The notes beneath the pieces are model-generated. The model made no database searches and was not told where the DNA came from. It saw only the letters and a list, made by a program, of their open reading frames with translations. The translations under genes and the position numbers were made by a program. DNA of 64,000 bases from Bradyrhizobium elkanii USDA 76 (GTDB taxonomy: Bacteria > Pseudomonadota > Alphaproteobacteria > Rhizobiales > Xanthobacteraceae), in NCBI RefSeq assembly GCF_023278185.1, contig NZ_CP066356.1, forward strand, positions 248,001-312,000, given 5' to 3'. Numbering within the stretch: position 1 is the stretch's first letter; the number at the start of each line of letters is the position of its first letter. This document shows, piece by piece, positions 7,668-15,558 of the stretch.

Positions 7668-8078
7668 TTGAGCATACAGGTTGCGATCTTAAAAATATTG
7701 GTCAGTCACGTCGGCGGCAAAGCCACACTCGATTCACTCAAGCACGATCTCGCAATCCTCTCATCGAGCGGCGACGATTGGCATGCGCGGATCAAACGTC
7801 TGGCGTCGCGGGTCCCCGAACTCGACATCTTTAGCAATCGCTATGTGGTGCGTGACGTCGAAGGCTGGGAGGTCACATCGGCCGGTCGCGAGTTCCTGCG
7901 TGCACTGGAAGCGGTCACGCAGGACAATCTGCCGTCCGCGCCAGCGGCCGAGACCGCGATCCGCGCCGAGGGCAAGCTGATCGTGGTCGGTCACCGCTTC
8001 AAAAGCCGGGTGCGGCCACAGCGTGATCCCGAACAGAGCACATTGGCGCGCCGCCGACCGATCCGCGAGCCGCATTGA
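7668..8078 (+). CDS. Conserved hypothetical protein (136 aa)
   Basis: Starts at a TTG (MSIQVAILKILVSH after initiation). The first ~85 residues read like a small winged-helix unit (ILKILVSHVGGKATLDSLKHDL, then FSNRYVVRDVEGWEVTSAGREFL), where TSAGREFL resembles the wing and last helix of HTH proteins. The C-terminal third is Ala/Arg-rich and probably flexible. Single gene with no obvious operon partner. A DNA-binding role is only a suggestion. Confidence 0.6.
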   Translation: MSIQVAILKILVSHVGGKATLDSLKHDLAILSSSGDDWHARIKRLASRVPELDIFSNRYVVRDVEGWEVTSAGREFLRALEAVTQDNLPSAPAAETAIRAEGKLIVVGHRFKSRVRPQRDPEQSTLARRRPIREPH

Positions 8079-8132
8079 ACCTCACTGCGCGGCACGCGAC
8101 CTACCTTCGGGACGTGGCTCCGGAGGTCGCAG

Positions 8133-8288
8133 ATGACTGCTTTGGCTCAATCGATCGCACGCGCGTTTCCGGCCAATTCGCTTCGGAGCAGCATCGCCCG
8201 GCATGTCCTGCTGTTTGCCTCCGCGGTCCTGTTCGTCGCGGCGCTCAGGGCAAGCTACGGCCTCGATCTCAGCGCGGGCTTCTTCTGA
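8133..8288 (+). CDS. Small single-pass membrane protein (51 aa)
   Basis: Short gene with a strong GGAGG site (8122-8126) 6 nt before its ATG. The product has a basic N-terminal segment (SIARAFPANSLRSSIARH), one hydrophobic helix (VLLFASAVLFVAALRASYG) and ends LDLSAGFF. The Arg-rich side before the helix predicts a cytoplasmic N terminus. Function unknown. Confidence 0.6.
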   Translation: MTALAQSIARAFPANSLRSSIARHVLLFASAVLFVAALRASYGLDLSAGFF

Positions 8289-8416
8289 GGCATGCTCAAA
8301 AGGTCGCGCGACACTTCTTTTCCGCTTCAAGTCATATTGGGTTAACCGGACCGAGGTAGCTAGGCGCACGCTTTCCTTGCATCTCGAACCCGGGCCGGTT
8401 TTCCACGGACAAGCCG

Positions 8417-8686
8417 ATGCGCTGCCAGTGCGGCCGGACGCGAACCATTGTGCTCGACAAGCATTTCCGCACCGCGCTGATATGCCCGAAATGCGATGAG
8501 GGGTCAGCTGGCCGGGCCGACGAGGCCGGAGGAACGGGTGTTGACCGTACGCTGAAGCGCGATGAGATCAGGTTGAATCGTCATCGCGCTCTAGCTCGTT
8601 GTTTAGGCATGATCTTTCCGGAAAACCGCTTCGCACTGTTCCGGATCATGCTCTGCGCGGTCGTTTTCGGCGCCGAAACCCGCTAG
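8417..8686 (+). CDS. Possible small zinc-ribbon-like protein whose 3' part reads into a repeat
   Basis: 89 codons. The first ~27 residues hold CQC and CPKC 20 residues apart, a plausible four-Cys metal knuckle (MRCQCGRTRTIVLDKHF, then ALICPKCDEG). From codon ~46 the frame is translated repeat copy B (8553-8651), so the original end has probably been replaced by the repeat. No clear ribosome site. It may be a real short gene with an altered C terminus or chance. Confidence 0.35.
   Translation: MRCQCGRTRTIVLDKHFRTALICPKCDEGSAGRADEAGGTGVDRTLKRDEIRLNRHRALARCLGMIFPENRFALFRIMLCAVVFGAETR
8553..8651. repeat. Dispersed two-hairpin repeat, copy B (inverted)
   Basis: Reverse-oriented relative of copy A: TGAAGCGCGATGA...TCATCGCGCT, then GGCATGATC...GGATCATGC. 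It lies between the small Cys protein and the threonine ammonia-lyase gene. Confidence 0.85.
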
Positions 8687-8721
8687 GTTCCGTCTGACGA
8701 AACGGACCAAAGCGAAACCCG

Positions 8722-9945
8722 ATGCCGCAGCCTGCCCATACCGCCGCCATCACCCTTGCCGACATACGCCGTGCCGCGGATGTGATCCGGGATGCGGTCA
8801 TGGTCACGGCCTGCAACGAGAGCCGCACGCTGGGCGAGATCTGCGGCTGCCGCCTGTTCCTCAAATTCGAGAACCTGCAATTCACCGCGACCTTCAAGGA
8901 GCGCGGCGCGCTGAATCGCCTGCAGGCGCTGTCGCCCGAGGAACGCAAGCGCGGCGTGATCGCGATGTCTGCCGGCAATCACGCCCAGGGCGTGGCCTAT
9001 CACGCCAAGCGGCTCGGCATCCCCGCCACCATCGTGATGCCGATCGGCACGCCGATGGTGAAGATCGAGAACACCAGGCGGCACGGCGCCGAGGTCATCA
9101 TCACCGGGCAGACGCTGGAAGAATGCTTCGCGTTCGTCGGCTCGCATGCCGCGCAGAAGGGCCTGATCCTGATCCATCCCTATGACGATCCGCTGATCAT
9201 CGCCGGCCAGGGTACGATCGGACTTGAAATGCTCGCGGCGGTGCCGGAGCTCGATATCCTGGTGGTGCCGATCGGCGGCGGCGGGCTGATCTCCGGCATT
9301 GCCACCGCCGCGAAGGCGCTGAAGCCGTCGATCCAGGTCGTCGGCGTGCAGGCCCAGCTCTATCCGTCAATGTACAATGCGGTCAAAGGCGAGCAGCTGC
9401 CGATGCGCGGCGACACGCTCGCCGAGGGCATTGCGGTCAAGGCGCCCGGGCAGATCACCACGAAAATCGTCCGCCAGCTCGTCGACGACATCATCCTGGT
9501 CAGCGAGGACCAGATCGAGCGCGCGGTCGCGACCCTGATCTCGATCGAGAAGACGGTGGTCGAAGGCGCCGGCGCCGCCGGCCTCGCCGCCGTGCTCGCG
9601 GCACCGGCGCGTTTTGCCGGCCACAATGTCGGCCTGGTGCTGACCGGCGGCAATATCGACACCAGGCTGATCGCCTCGGTCCTGACCCGCGAGCTCGCGC
9701 GCGAGGGGCGGCTGACGCAACTGGCGCTCGACATCGTCGACCGGCCCGGACAGCTCGCGGCGGTGTCGATCCTGCTTGCCGATGCCGGCGCCAATATCAT
9801 CGAGGTCTCGCATCAGCGCACCTTCTCCGATCTTCCGGCGAAGGCGACGCTGCTCGAGCTCGTGATCGAAACCCGCGACCGCGCGCATCTGGAAGAGGTG
9901 CTGGCAAGACTCGGCGCTGAAGGATTCGCGGTGCGGGAAACTTAG
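8722..9945 (+). CDS. ilvA: Threonine ammonia-lyase (threonine dehydratase), PLP-dependent
   Basis: 407-residue enzyme that deaminates L-threonine to 2-oxobutanoate, feeding isoleucine synthesis or threonine catabolism. The PLP lysine is K59 in TATFKERGALN; SAGNHAQGVAYHA (substrate loop) and PIGGGGLISG (phosphate cradle) follow. Residues ~325-405 are one ACT domain (DIVDRPGQLAAVSILLADAG), the single-ACT arrangement of the shorter, ~400-residue class rather than the 510-residue two-ACT IlvA of enterobacteria. Monocistronic between two repeat elements. Confidence 0.93.
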   Translation: MPQPAHTAAITLADIRRAADVIRDAVMVTACNESRTLGEICGCRLFLKFENLQFTATFKERGALNRLQALSPEERKRGVIAMSAGNHAQGVAYHAKRLGIPATIVMPIGTPMVKIENTRRHGAEVIITGQTLEECFAFVGSHAAQKGLILIHPYDDPLIIAGQGTIGLEMLAAVPELDILVVPIGGGGLISGIATAAKALKPSIQVVGVQAQLYPSMYNAVKGEQLPMRGDTLAEGIAVKAPGQITTKIVRQLVDDIILVSEDQIERAVATLISIEKTVVEGAGAAGLAAVLAAPARFAGHNVGLVLTGGNIDTRLIASVLTRELAREGRLTQLALDIVDRPGQLAAVSILLADAGANIIEVSHQRTFSDLPAKATLLELVIETRDRAHLEEVLARLGAEGFAVRET

Positions 9946-9967
9946 CAGCGTGATCCGCACCTGATCC

Positions 9968-10073
9968 GTCATCCTGAGGAGGCCGCAACGCGGCCGTCTC
10001 GAAGGATGAATCGGCCACCAGCCGGGCCGTCGATCCTTCGAGACGCGCGCAAGGGCGCGCTCCTCAGGATGAT
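9968..10073. repeat. Dispersed inverted repeat (TCATCCTGAGGAG type)
   Basis: Outer arms TCATCCTGAGGA and TCCTCAGGATGA, inner arms CGTCTCGAAGGAT and ATCCTTCGAGACG. It fills the space between the convergent threonine ammonia-lyase and DUF1697 genes and would form a long hairpin in either transcript, so it could act as a two-way terminator. Confidence 0.8.
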
Positions 10074-10100
10074 GGTTCATAGATTCGCCGGACTGACTGT

Positions 10101-10613
10101 CTAGTCCTTGGCCGCCAGCTCGGCGAGCTTCGCGATGGTGTTGATGTTGCGCGCGGTGCCCGTGGCGGCGGCGGGGATCCTCAGCTTCGAGCGGCCCATG
10201 CCGCTGCCATAGGCGACATAGATCTCGCGCTTGCCGAGCCGCACCTGTTCGTCCTGCTGGCCCTTGATGTCCTTCAAGGCGTCCTTCGGCGGCGGCTCGT
10301 CGAGGAAGATCGCGACAGTAGAGTTCGGCGGCGCCTTAGGAAACGGATTGGCCTTCAGCACTGCGGCGATCTCGTCCGCGCTGCGGACGACGACGCCGAC
10401 CGGCTTGCCGGCATAGGCCTGCAGCCGCCGCTCCAGCGCGGCCTTGACCTTGGCCGCGCCGAGCTTCGAGGAGAACACGACATTGCCGCTGGCGATATAG
10501 GTCTGCGCGTCGGCAAATCCCTCGTCGATGCACATCGCCTTCAACTCGGTCATCGGCAGCTTGCCGGTACCGCCGACATTGACCGCGCGCAGCAGGGCGA
10601 CGTAACGCGGCAT
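10101..10613 (-). CDS. DUF1697 family protein
   Basis: 170 residues with the DUF1697 hallmarks: MPRYVALLRAVNVGGTGKLP, TYIASGNVVFSSK and NINTIAKLAELA at the C terminus. The family is widespread and structurally known but has no assigned reaction. It lies 3 bp downstream of the 101-residue gene and probably shares its transcript. Confidence 0.9.
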   Translation of the reverse strand: MPRYVALLRAVNVGGTGKLPMTELKAMCIDEGFADAQTYIASGNVVFSSKLGAAKVKAALERRLQAYAGKPVGVVVRSADEIAAVLKANPFPKAPPNSTVAIFLDEPPPKDALKDIKGQQDEQVRLGKREIYVAYGSGMGRSKLRIPAAATGTARNINTIAKLAELAAKD

Positions 10614-10616
10614 CGA

Positions 10617-10922
10617 CTAGCCGTCGGCTTTCTTCTTCGCGGGCTTCCTGGCCGGCGGCGGCTCTTCCATCGCCTTCTTCATGGCGCGGGCATAGGCGTC
10701 GGCGGCGTTCTCGGCCGAATTCTGCAACCGCTTGGCGGTCGCGCTTGCGTTCAGCATCGTGCTCTTGGCCAGGAAGCGGAAGCGCGCCTTGGCCTCCTTG
10801 TCCTTGGCCTTGCCCGCGCGCGCGACCCAGACGGCCTGACGTTTCCTGGCAGCCGCCATCACGGCCTTGGTCTGCGCTTTTGCGGTTTGCCGGATGACGG
10901 CGTCGAGGTCGGCTTCGGCCAT
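10617..10922 (-). CDS. Hypothetical helical basic protein (101 aa)
   Basis: Ala/Lys/Arg-rich, almost entirely predicted helical (QTAKAQTKAVMAAARKRQA, ARFRFLAKSTMLNASATAKR), ending in a Lys-rich ARKPAKKKADG tail. No signal peptide or membrane segment. It immediately precedes the DUF1697 gene in one transcription unit. A nucleic-acid-binding or coiled-coil role would fit the composition but is not shown. Confidence 0.7.
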   Translation of the reverse strand: MAEADLDAVIRQTAKAQTKAVMAAARKRQAVWVARAGKAKDKEAKARFRFLAKSTMLNASATAKRLQNSAENAADAYARAMKKAMEEPPPARKPAKKKADG

Positions 10923-11077
10923 TCAGATGCACTCATTGGACTGGGACGTGCGCCGGGGTGGGCGCACGGAGGGAGGGGAGCTACCCCTAGCGTAACCGGT
11001 GCCGTTTGAACATGCGATCCTTTTACGAGGTCCCTGAGGATCGGATCGACCCTGTATCGAGGATCGCGCCGCGTGCG

Positions 11078-12190
11078 CTAGTCTCCTGACGACCCCGGCG
11101 GCACCTTCGCGCCGGCGAGCAGTCCGGCCAGCTCCACCTGCCGGCCCAGTCCGGTCTTGGCCAGCACCGCCTTGAGCTGGTTGCGCACCGTTTCGCGGGA
11201 GATGCCGAATGCGCCGGCGATGGCCTCGACGGTGCGTCCTTCGCCAATGCCGCGCGCAACGCGCGCCTCCGCCGGCGTCAGGTCGAACAGGCCCTGCAGC
11301 ACTTCCGCGGTCGGCACCTCGGCCGGTACCACCGGCGTCACGATCACGATCGCCGCCGCGCGGTCGAACAGGTCACGCGCCGCGCCATGGATCGGGACCA
11401 GATGCACGATCAGCGGCGGCCGGTCCTCCTGCGCCGCGATTGGCACCGAGCGCACCTCCACGCCGATCAGTCCCTGATCAAGCGCGGCCAGCGCCTGGGC
11501 GAACAGCGTGTCGGCAGTGGTCGCCGCCAGCGTCAGGCGCTCGGCGCGATCCTGCATCACGTCGGGCACCAGGCGGTCGAACAGCGTGTTGGCCGCCATC
11601 AGGCGGCCGCCGCGCCGCAGCACTGCCGCGGGCAGGCCGAGCATCGCCAGCGATTCGGTGGCCGCCCTGGCGCGCTCCATCCCGAGCCGCGCCGACAGCA
11701 GCGCGGCGCGCGCCAGATGCGGCCGCAGCGCGTCGAGTTGCTCGATTGCTTCCCGCTCGATCGGCCCGTGCTGGTATTCGCGCTCGACGCTGTAGATCAG
11801 CACATCGCCGCTCGGCACCGGGATCGCAGTACCGGCGCCCCATCCGAGCCCGCGCGGGCGGAAGAATTCGCGGATCTGGAAATCCTGCTGCACCTCCTCG
11901 GGCGTATCGAACACATCGATGTCGCGCAGGAAGCCGGCATGGTTGGCCGCGAGCAGGCGCGGCAATCGCCCGTTGCGCTCGTGCCAGCCGCCTTCGACAT
12001 AGGCCACCGTGTCGTCATGCATGTCGGGGGACGCGACCCAGCGGACGTCGTGCGGGGCCGCCGTCAGCAGCACGATACCGCGCGCACGCGCGATGGCACC
12101 GACCTGATGCAGGACAGTCGGCCACAATTCGGGGACGACCGCGGCCTCATAGGCCAGTTCAATCAGATGCTCGTGCAGGTCGTTCGCCAT
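11078..12190 (-). CDS. LuxR-type helix-turn-helix transcriptional regulator
   Basis: 370 residues. The C terminus (about 300-360) is a LuxR/FixJ DNA-binding domain: FDLTPAEARVARGIGEGRTVEAIAGAFGISRETVRNQLKAVL with the classic invariant Glu, Val-Ala and RNQL positions. The N-terminal ~280 residues look like tandem PAS/GAF-like sensing modules (MLGLPAAVLRRGGRLMAAN is PAS-like). No kinase or receiver domain is present, so it should sense a ligand directly. No divergent target gene is evident nearby. Confidence 0.85.
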   Translation of the reverse strand: MANDLHEHLIELAYEAAVVPELWPTVLHQVGAIARARGIVLLTAAPHDVRWVASPDMHDDTVAYVEGGWHERNGRLPRLLAANHAGFLRDIDVFDTPEEVQQDFQIREFFRPRGLGWGAGTAIPVPSGDVLIYSVEREYQHGPIEREAIEQLDALRPHLARAALLSARLGMERARAATESLAMLGLPAAVLRRGGRLMAANTLFDRLVPDVMQDRAERLTLAATTADTLFAQALAALDQGLIGVEVRSVPIAAQEDRPPLIVHLVPIHGAARDLFDRAAAIVIVTPVVPAEVPTAEVLQGLFDLTPAEARVARGIGEGRTVEAIAGAFGISRETVRNQLKAVLAKTGLGRQVELAGLLAGAKVPPGSSGD

Positions 12191-12828
12191 CGGTCATCCC
12201 AAAAACCGTTGTTGCCCAATAGATAAACCCGGCGACCCCGGAAATATTGCGTAAAGCAATTCAGCCCGAGCCACGAGTCCGGGTTATTCCGGTGCGCGTT
12301 CACGCGCATCAGGGAGAATTACGACGTTTTCGCCGCTCTTCTTCGCGATTTTCGTGCGGGCGCGTGGGGCCTCGCTCGGTCGGCTGCGAACCGGCGCGCG
12401 GCCGCCGGCGCCCGGACGACGAATTCGAAGGCCGATGCCAGGTCGGCGGGTCAAGCCCAAGGCTTGATAGAGACGCGATAATCAGGGCCCGACGATCATC
12501 GCCGCGTGTGGCGAAATCGAAGCTCCGTGACAGGCGGAAATATTCCGAAGCATCCCGAAACCTGAGAGGCGCTGCGCCAGACCAGCCGGCGTCACCCATT
12601 TGCAACGCTGCACGCGATCGTTCGCGCATGAACATCCTTTAATTTGTATCCGCGCAATCCGTAGCGCCAGCTAGGGCATGATCCGGAGAAGTGCGAAGCG
12701 GTTTTCCGAAGAAGATCATGCCGAAGGGGCGGTCCAAAGCGTGATGACGATTCAAACCTGATCTCATCGCGCCTTGAGCAGCCACCTCTGACATTCATGC
12801 GAGCCAATCGTCGGCTCGGGGAGAGCTG
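12191..12828. other. Gene-poor stretch containing repeat copy C
   Basis: Apart from the repeat at 12676-12776 I see no supported gene. Two ~108-131-codon open frames on opposite strands (12247-12642 and 12309-12635) have Arg/Ser/Pro-rich products without ribosome sites or domain motifs and look like GC-driven chance frames. Confidence 0.5.
12676..12776. repeat. Dispersed two-hairpin repeat, copy C
   Basis: GCATGATCC...GATCATGC followed by AAAGCGTGATGA...TCATCGCGCCTTG, same order and orientation as copy A with scattered substitutions. Located just before the hydrolase gene at 12829. Confidence 0.85.
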
Positions 12829-13965
12829 ATGATCAGCCGCAGGGCTCTTTCCGGATTGTTGATGACGCTGGTCGGCCCCTCGTCGCGGGCCGGCAACGAC
12901 CGGCTGGCGCTGGACCATTGCCAGGGATCATGCGCGAATGTCGACTTGCCGACCCTTGGCTACGATCAGTTCTGCCGGTCGTTGTTCGATATCGCGGCAA
13001 GCGGCAGGCTGCATGCGGTCGCAACCGGTTCGGAGATTCGCGGAGAGATGCGATCTTTGTTCCGGGCGCGGCGGCTTTATCGGCCGTCGCACGACGAGAT
13101 CCGGGTTCACTGGCGCGCGCCCGCAGATGGATTCTCGGTCGTGAAGGTCGAGTTCGATCTGGAATGCGGCGTGCCGGTGCGCGGATGTCTTGGAATTCCC
13201 GACGGAGAATTCAAGGGATTGATCCTGCTCGGCCACGGCATGGCGAGCACGCCGGAGCGCTGCTTCGACGATGCCGACAAGGACTACATGAACGCGCTCG
13301 GCCAACGGCTATGTCGGGACGGTTATGTCGTCTGGTGTCCTTACATTGTCCAGATCGGAAATCAGGAGAGCCAGAACAACATCGCCGCGATGCTGGCATC
13401 CCACGGCGTCTCCGCTCACAACGTGTCGTGCGCATCGCTCGACGCTGGTGAAATCGTCTGCCGCAAGCTCACCGGCGCGTCAGGGCTGAATGTCGGCGTG
13501 TACGGCGTGTCCTGGGGCGCCTTTCTCGCGCTCCATCTGGAAGCCGCGACGGGGCGGATGCGGCCCACTGTCGTGTCCGGATATATGCGCGACGAGAAGA
13601 GGTTTCTGACCTCGCCCGTGATCAGCAAGAATCTCGGCATCGAACTTGCGGCCTACATTCATTTCAGCAGCGGCCGCGCCAAGTACACCGGCGCGGAGCT
13701 GGCGTACCTGCTCTGCCCGTGCCCGCTGTTCGTCGAGATCGGGAGCCGTGACGATGCAAACGCCGTGGAACTTGGGCGCGACGAGAAGTTTTCGCAAATG
13801 CAGTCGATCTACGCATCGTCAGGCCATCCACATTTGATCGACATGGACGTCTTCGACGGTGTGCACGAGGTCAGCGGCAAGCGCGCGCGACCATGGCTAT
13901 CCGAACATCTGGCGTCGCCAGCCTATCAAGACACCGCTCGCCTGAAGAACGCCGTCGCGCTGTGA
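12829..13965 (+). CDS. Alpha/beta-hydrolase fold protein, specificity unknown
   Basis: 378 residues. Start 12829 follows GGGGAGA closely. A weak N-terminal hydrophobic stretch (RRALSGLLMTLVG) could be a signal. The hydrolase core begins with the strand LILLGHGMAS (oxyanion loop HGM), and the triad reads Ser228 in YGVSWGAF, Asp308 or 309 in GSRDDAN and His346 in GVHEVSG. The spacing resembles dienelactone-hydrolase or acetylesterase-like members. The ~110 residues before the core match nothing I recognise. Stands alone in its transcription unit. Confidence 0.8.
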   Translation: MISRRALSGLLMTLVGPSSRAGNDRLALDHCQGSCANVDLPTLGYDQFCRSLFDIAASGRLHAVATGSEIRGEMRSLFRARRLYRPSHDEIRVHWRAPADGFSVVKVEFDLECGVPVRGCLGIPDGEFKGLILLGHGMASTPERCFDDADKDYMNALGQRLCRDGYVVWCPYIVQIGNQESQNNIAAMLASHGVSAHNVSCASLDAGEIVCRKLTGASGLNVGVYGVSWGAFLALHLEAATGRMRPTVVSGYMRDEKRFLTSPVISKNLGIELAAYIHFSSGRAKYTGAELAYLLCPCPLFVEIGSRDDANAVELGRDEKFSQMQSIYASSGHPHLIDMDVFDGVHEVSGKRARPWLSEHLASPAYQDTARLKNAVAL

Positions 13966-14322
13966 ACGCATGGTCCGCGGCCGCGTCCGATCCGTCGTCG
14001 ACCTCGCGCAGAGCTGACCTCGACCATACCGAGGTAGCGCTCACCTGCATCACATTGCTGGGAGTTTTCGGTGTCCGCGGCATGCCCCGCGCTGGACGGC
14101 GGTCGCAATCGCGGTGCGATTGCAGCGCCGCGACGTTTCTTAAAACTGTAAACTGTCTTCAGCCGAGATCGCTGGAACAAGGTCGATCAGGTTACAGGAT
14201 TGTCGGATTGGCCGCGTTATGATCTGCTGCAATGCACCTGCCCATCCTGACCTTCGGGTCTGAGGGAACTCGACGTCATATCCGTCTCGTAGCGTCTGTT
14301 GGTAGCCGAAGGGTTGGACTGC
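13966..14322. other. Intergenic stretch before the RND efflux genes
   Basis: 357 bp with no supported gene. It must carry the promoter of the efflux pair. AACTGT occurs twice seven bases apart at about 14144-14157, but no clear operator or linked repressor gene is present. Confidence 0.5.
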
Positions 14323-15558
14323 ATGAGTGGTACGGAACGCGTGCTCGGTGGCTTGGCAGGGGTTCTCGTATCGGCGGGGTTGGTGGCGGCAGGAGTATCG
14401 GCAGCTCATGCCCAGGCGGGGCCGCCTGGGCCTCCTGCCGTGGGCGTGTTCGAGGCGGTGAAGCGGCCGGTCACCGAAACCAATGAATTTCTTGGGCGCA
14501 TCGAGGCCCCCAACCGCGTCAACGTGGTGGCGCGCGTCACGGCCTTCCTGGACAAGCGGAACTTCGTCGAGGGTGCCGAGGTCAAGGCCGGCGATCTCCT
14601 GTATCAACTCGAGCGCGGCCCGTTCGAGGCTGACCTTGCATCGAAGAAGGCGCAGGTCGCCCAGTTGCAGGCGACGCTGGTCAACGCCAAGCTGACCACC
14701 GATCGCGCCAAGGCCCTGATGGGCGGCCCGGCCGGCCAGCAATCCAATGTTGATGCGGCGGTCGCCAACCAGCAAAGCCTCGAGGCGCAGGTGCAGGCCG
14801 CGCAGGCGCAGGTCGACCTCTCCCAGATCAATCTCGACTACACCATGATCCACTCGCCGATCGACGGCAGGATCGGACGCACCGCGGTTACCGAGGGCAA
14901 CGTCGTGACGCCGAGCTCGGGAATCCTGACGACCATCGTCAGCCAGGACCCGATGTACGTCACCTTTCCCGTGCCGGTGCGCGAGGCGCTCGATCTGCGC
15001 GACCGTTATGCGACGCGCGGCGGCTTCAAGGCCGTCGTCATCCGCCTGCGGTTGCCGGACGGCCGGCTCTTCGACAAGACCGGCGAGCTGAATTTCGTCA
15101 ACAACACGATCGCGCAGAACACCGATACCATCTCGCTGCGCGGCACCATCCCCAATCCGCCGACATATACCTCCGTCGCGGCCGGCGGCTCGCTCCGCGA
15201 ACTCACCGACAATGAGTTCGTGACCGTGCTGCTGGAAGGCGTGCAGCCGGTCGAGGTGCTCGCGATCCCGCGTTCGGCGGTGCTGTCGGACCAGCAGGGC
15301 GAATATGTCTATATCGTCGGCGCGGACAACAAGGCCGAGCAAAGGCGGATCCAGCTTGGGCAATCGACCGCAACGATCGCGGCGGTGACGAGCGGCATCT
15401 CGCTCGGCGACAAGGTGGTCGTCGAGGGATTGCAGAAGGTCAAGCCGGGCGAGGTGGTGGCGCCGGGGCCTGTTAGCGCGCTGATCCAGTCGAGCATGAA
15501 GGTTTCGGCGGACGGCGGCGCCAGCAGCACGCCGAAATCGACGGGCAATAACCCATGA
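14323..15558 (+). CDS. RND efflux periplasmic adaptor (membrane-fusion) subunit
   Basis: 411 residues of the AcrA/MexA family, linking the inner-membrane pump to an outer-membrane channel. Signal peptide to about residue 35 (SAAHA/QA) with no lipobox, so it is not a lipoprotein. Lipoyl half-motif [14 protein letters not shown], long alpha-hairpin ([12 protein letters not shown] to [11 protein letters not shown]), second lipoyl half [17 protein letters not shown], then beta-barrel. ATG 14323 has AAGGG ~9 nt upstream. It overlaps the pump gene by 4 nt (ATGA). No TolC-type gene is adjacent. Confidence 0.93.
   Translation: MSGTERVLGGLAGVLVSAGLVAAGVSAAHAQAGPPGPPAVGVFEAVKRPVTETNEFLGRIEAPNRVNVVARVTAFLDKRNFVEGAEVKAGDLLYQLERGPFEADLASKKAQVAQLQATLVNAKLTTDRAKALMGGPAGQQSNVDAAVANQQSLEAQVQAAQAQVDLSQINLDYTMIHSPIDGRIGRTAVTEGNVVTPSSGILTTIVSQDPMYVTFPVPVREALDLRDRYATRGGFKAVVIRLRLPDGRLFDKTGELNFVNNTIAQNTDTISLRGTIPNPPTYTSVAAGGSLRELTDNEFVTVLLEGVQPVEVLAIPRSAVLSDQQGEYVYIVGADNKAEQRRIQLGQSTATIAAVTSGISLGDKVVVEGLQKVKPGEVVAPGPVSALIQSSMKVSADGGASSTPKSTGNNP

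Noticed and set aside
12247..12642. Open frames on both strands before the hydrolase gene
   Set aside because: Low-complexity Arg/Ser/Pro products, no ribosome site, no motif.
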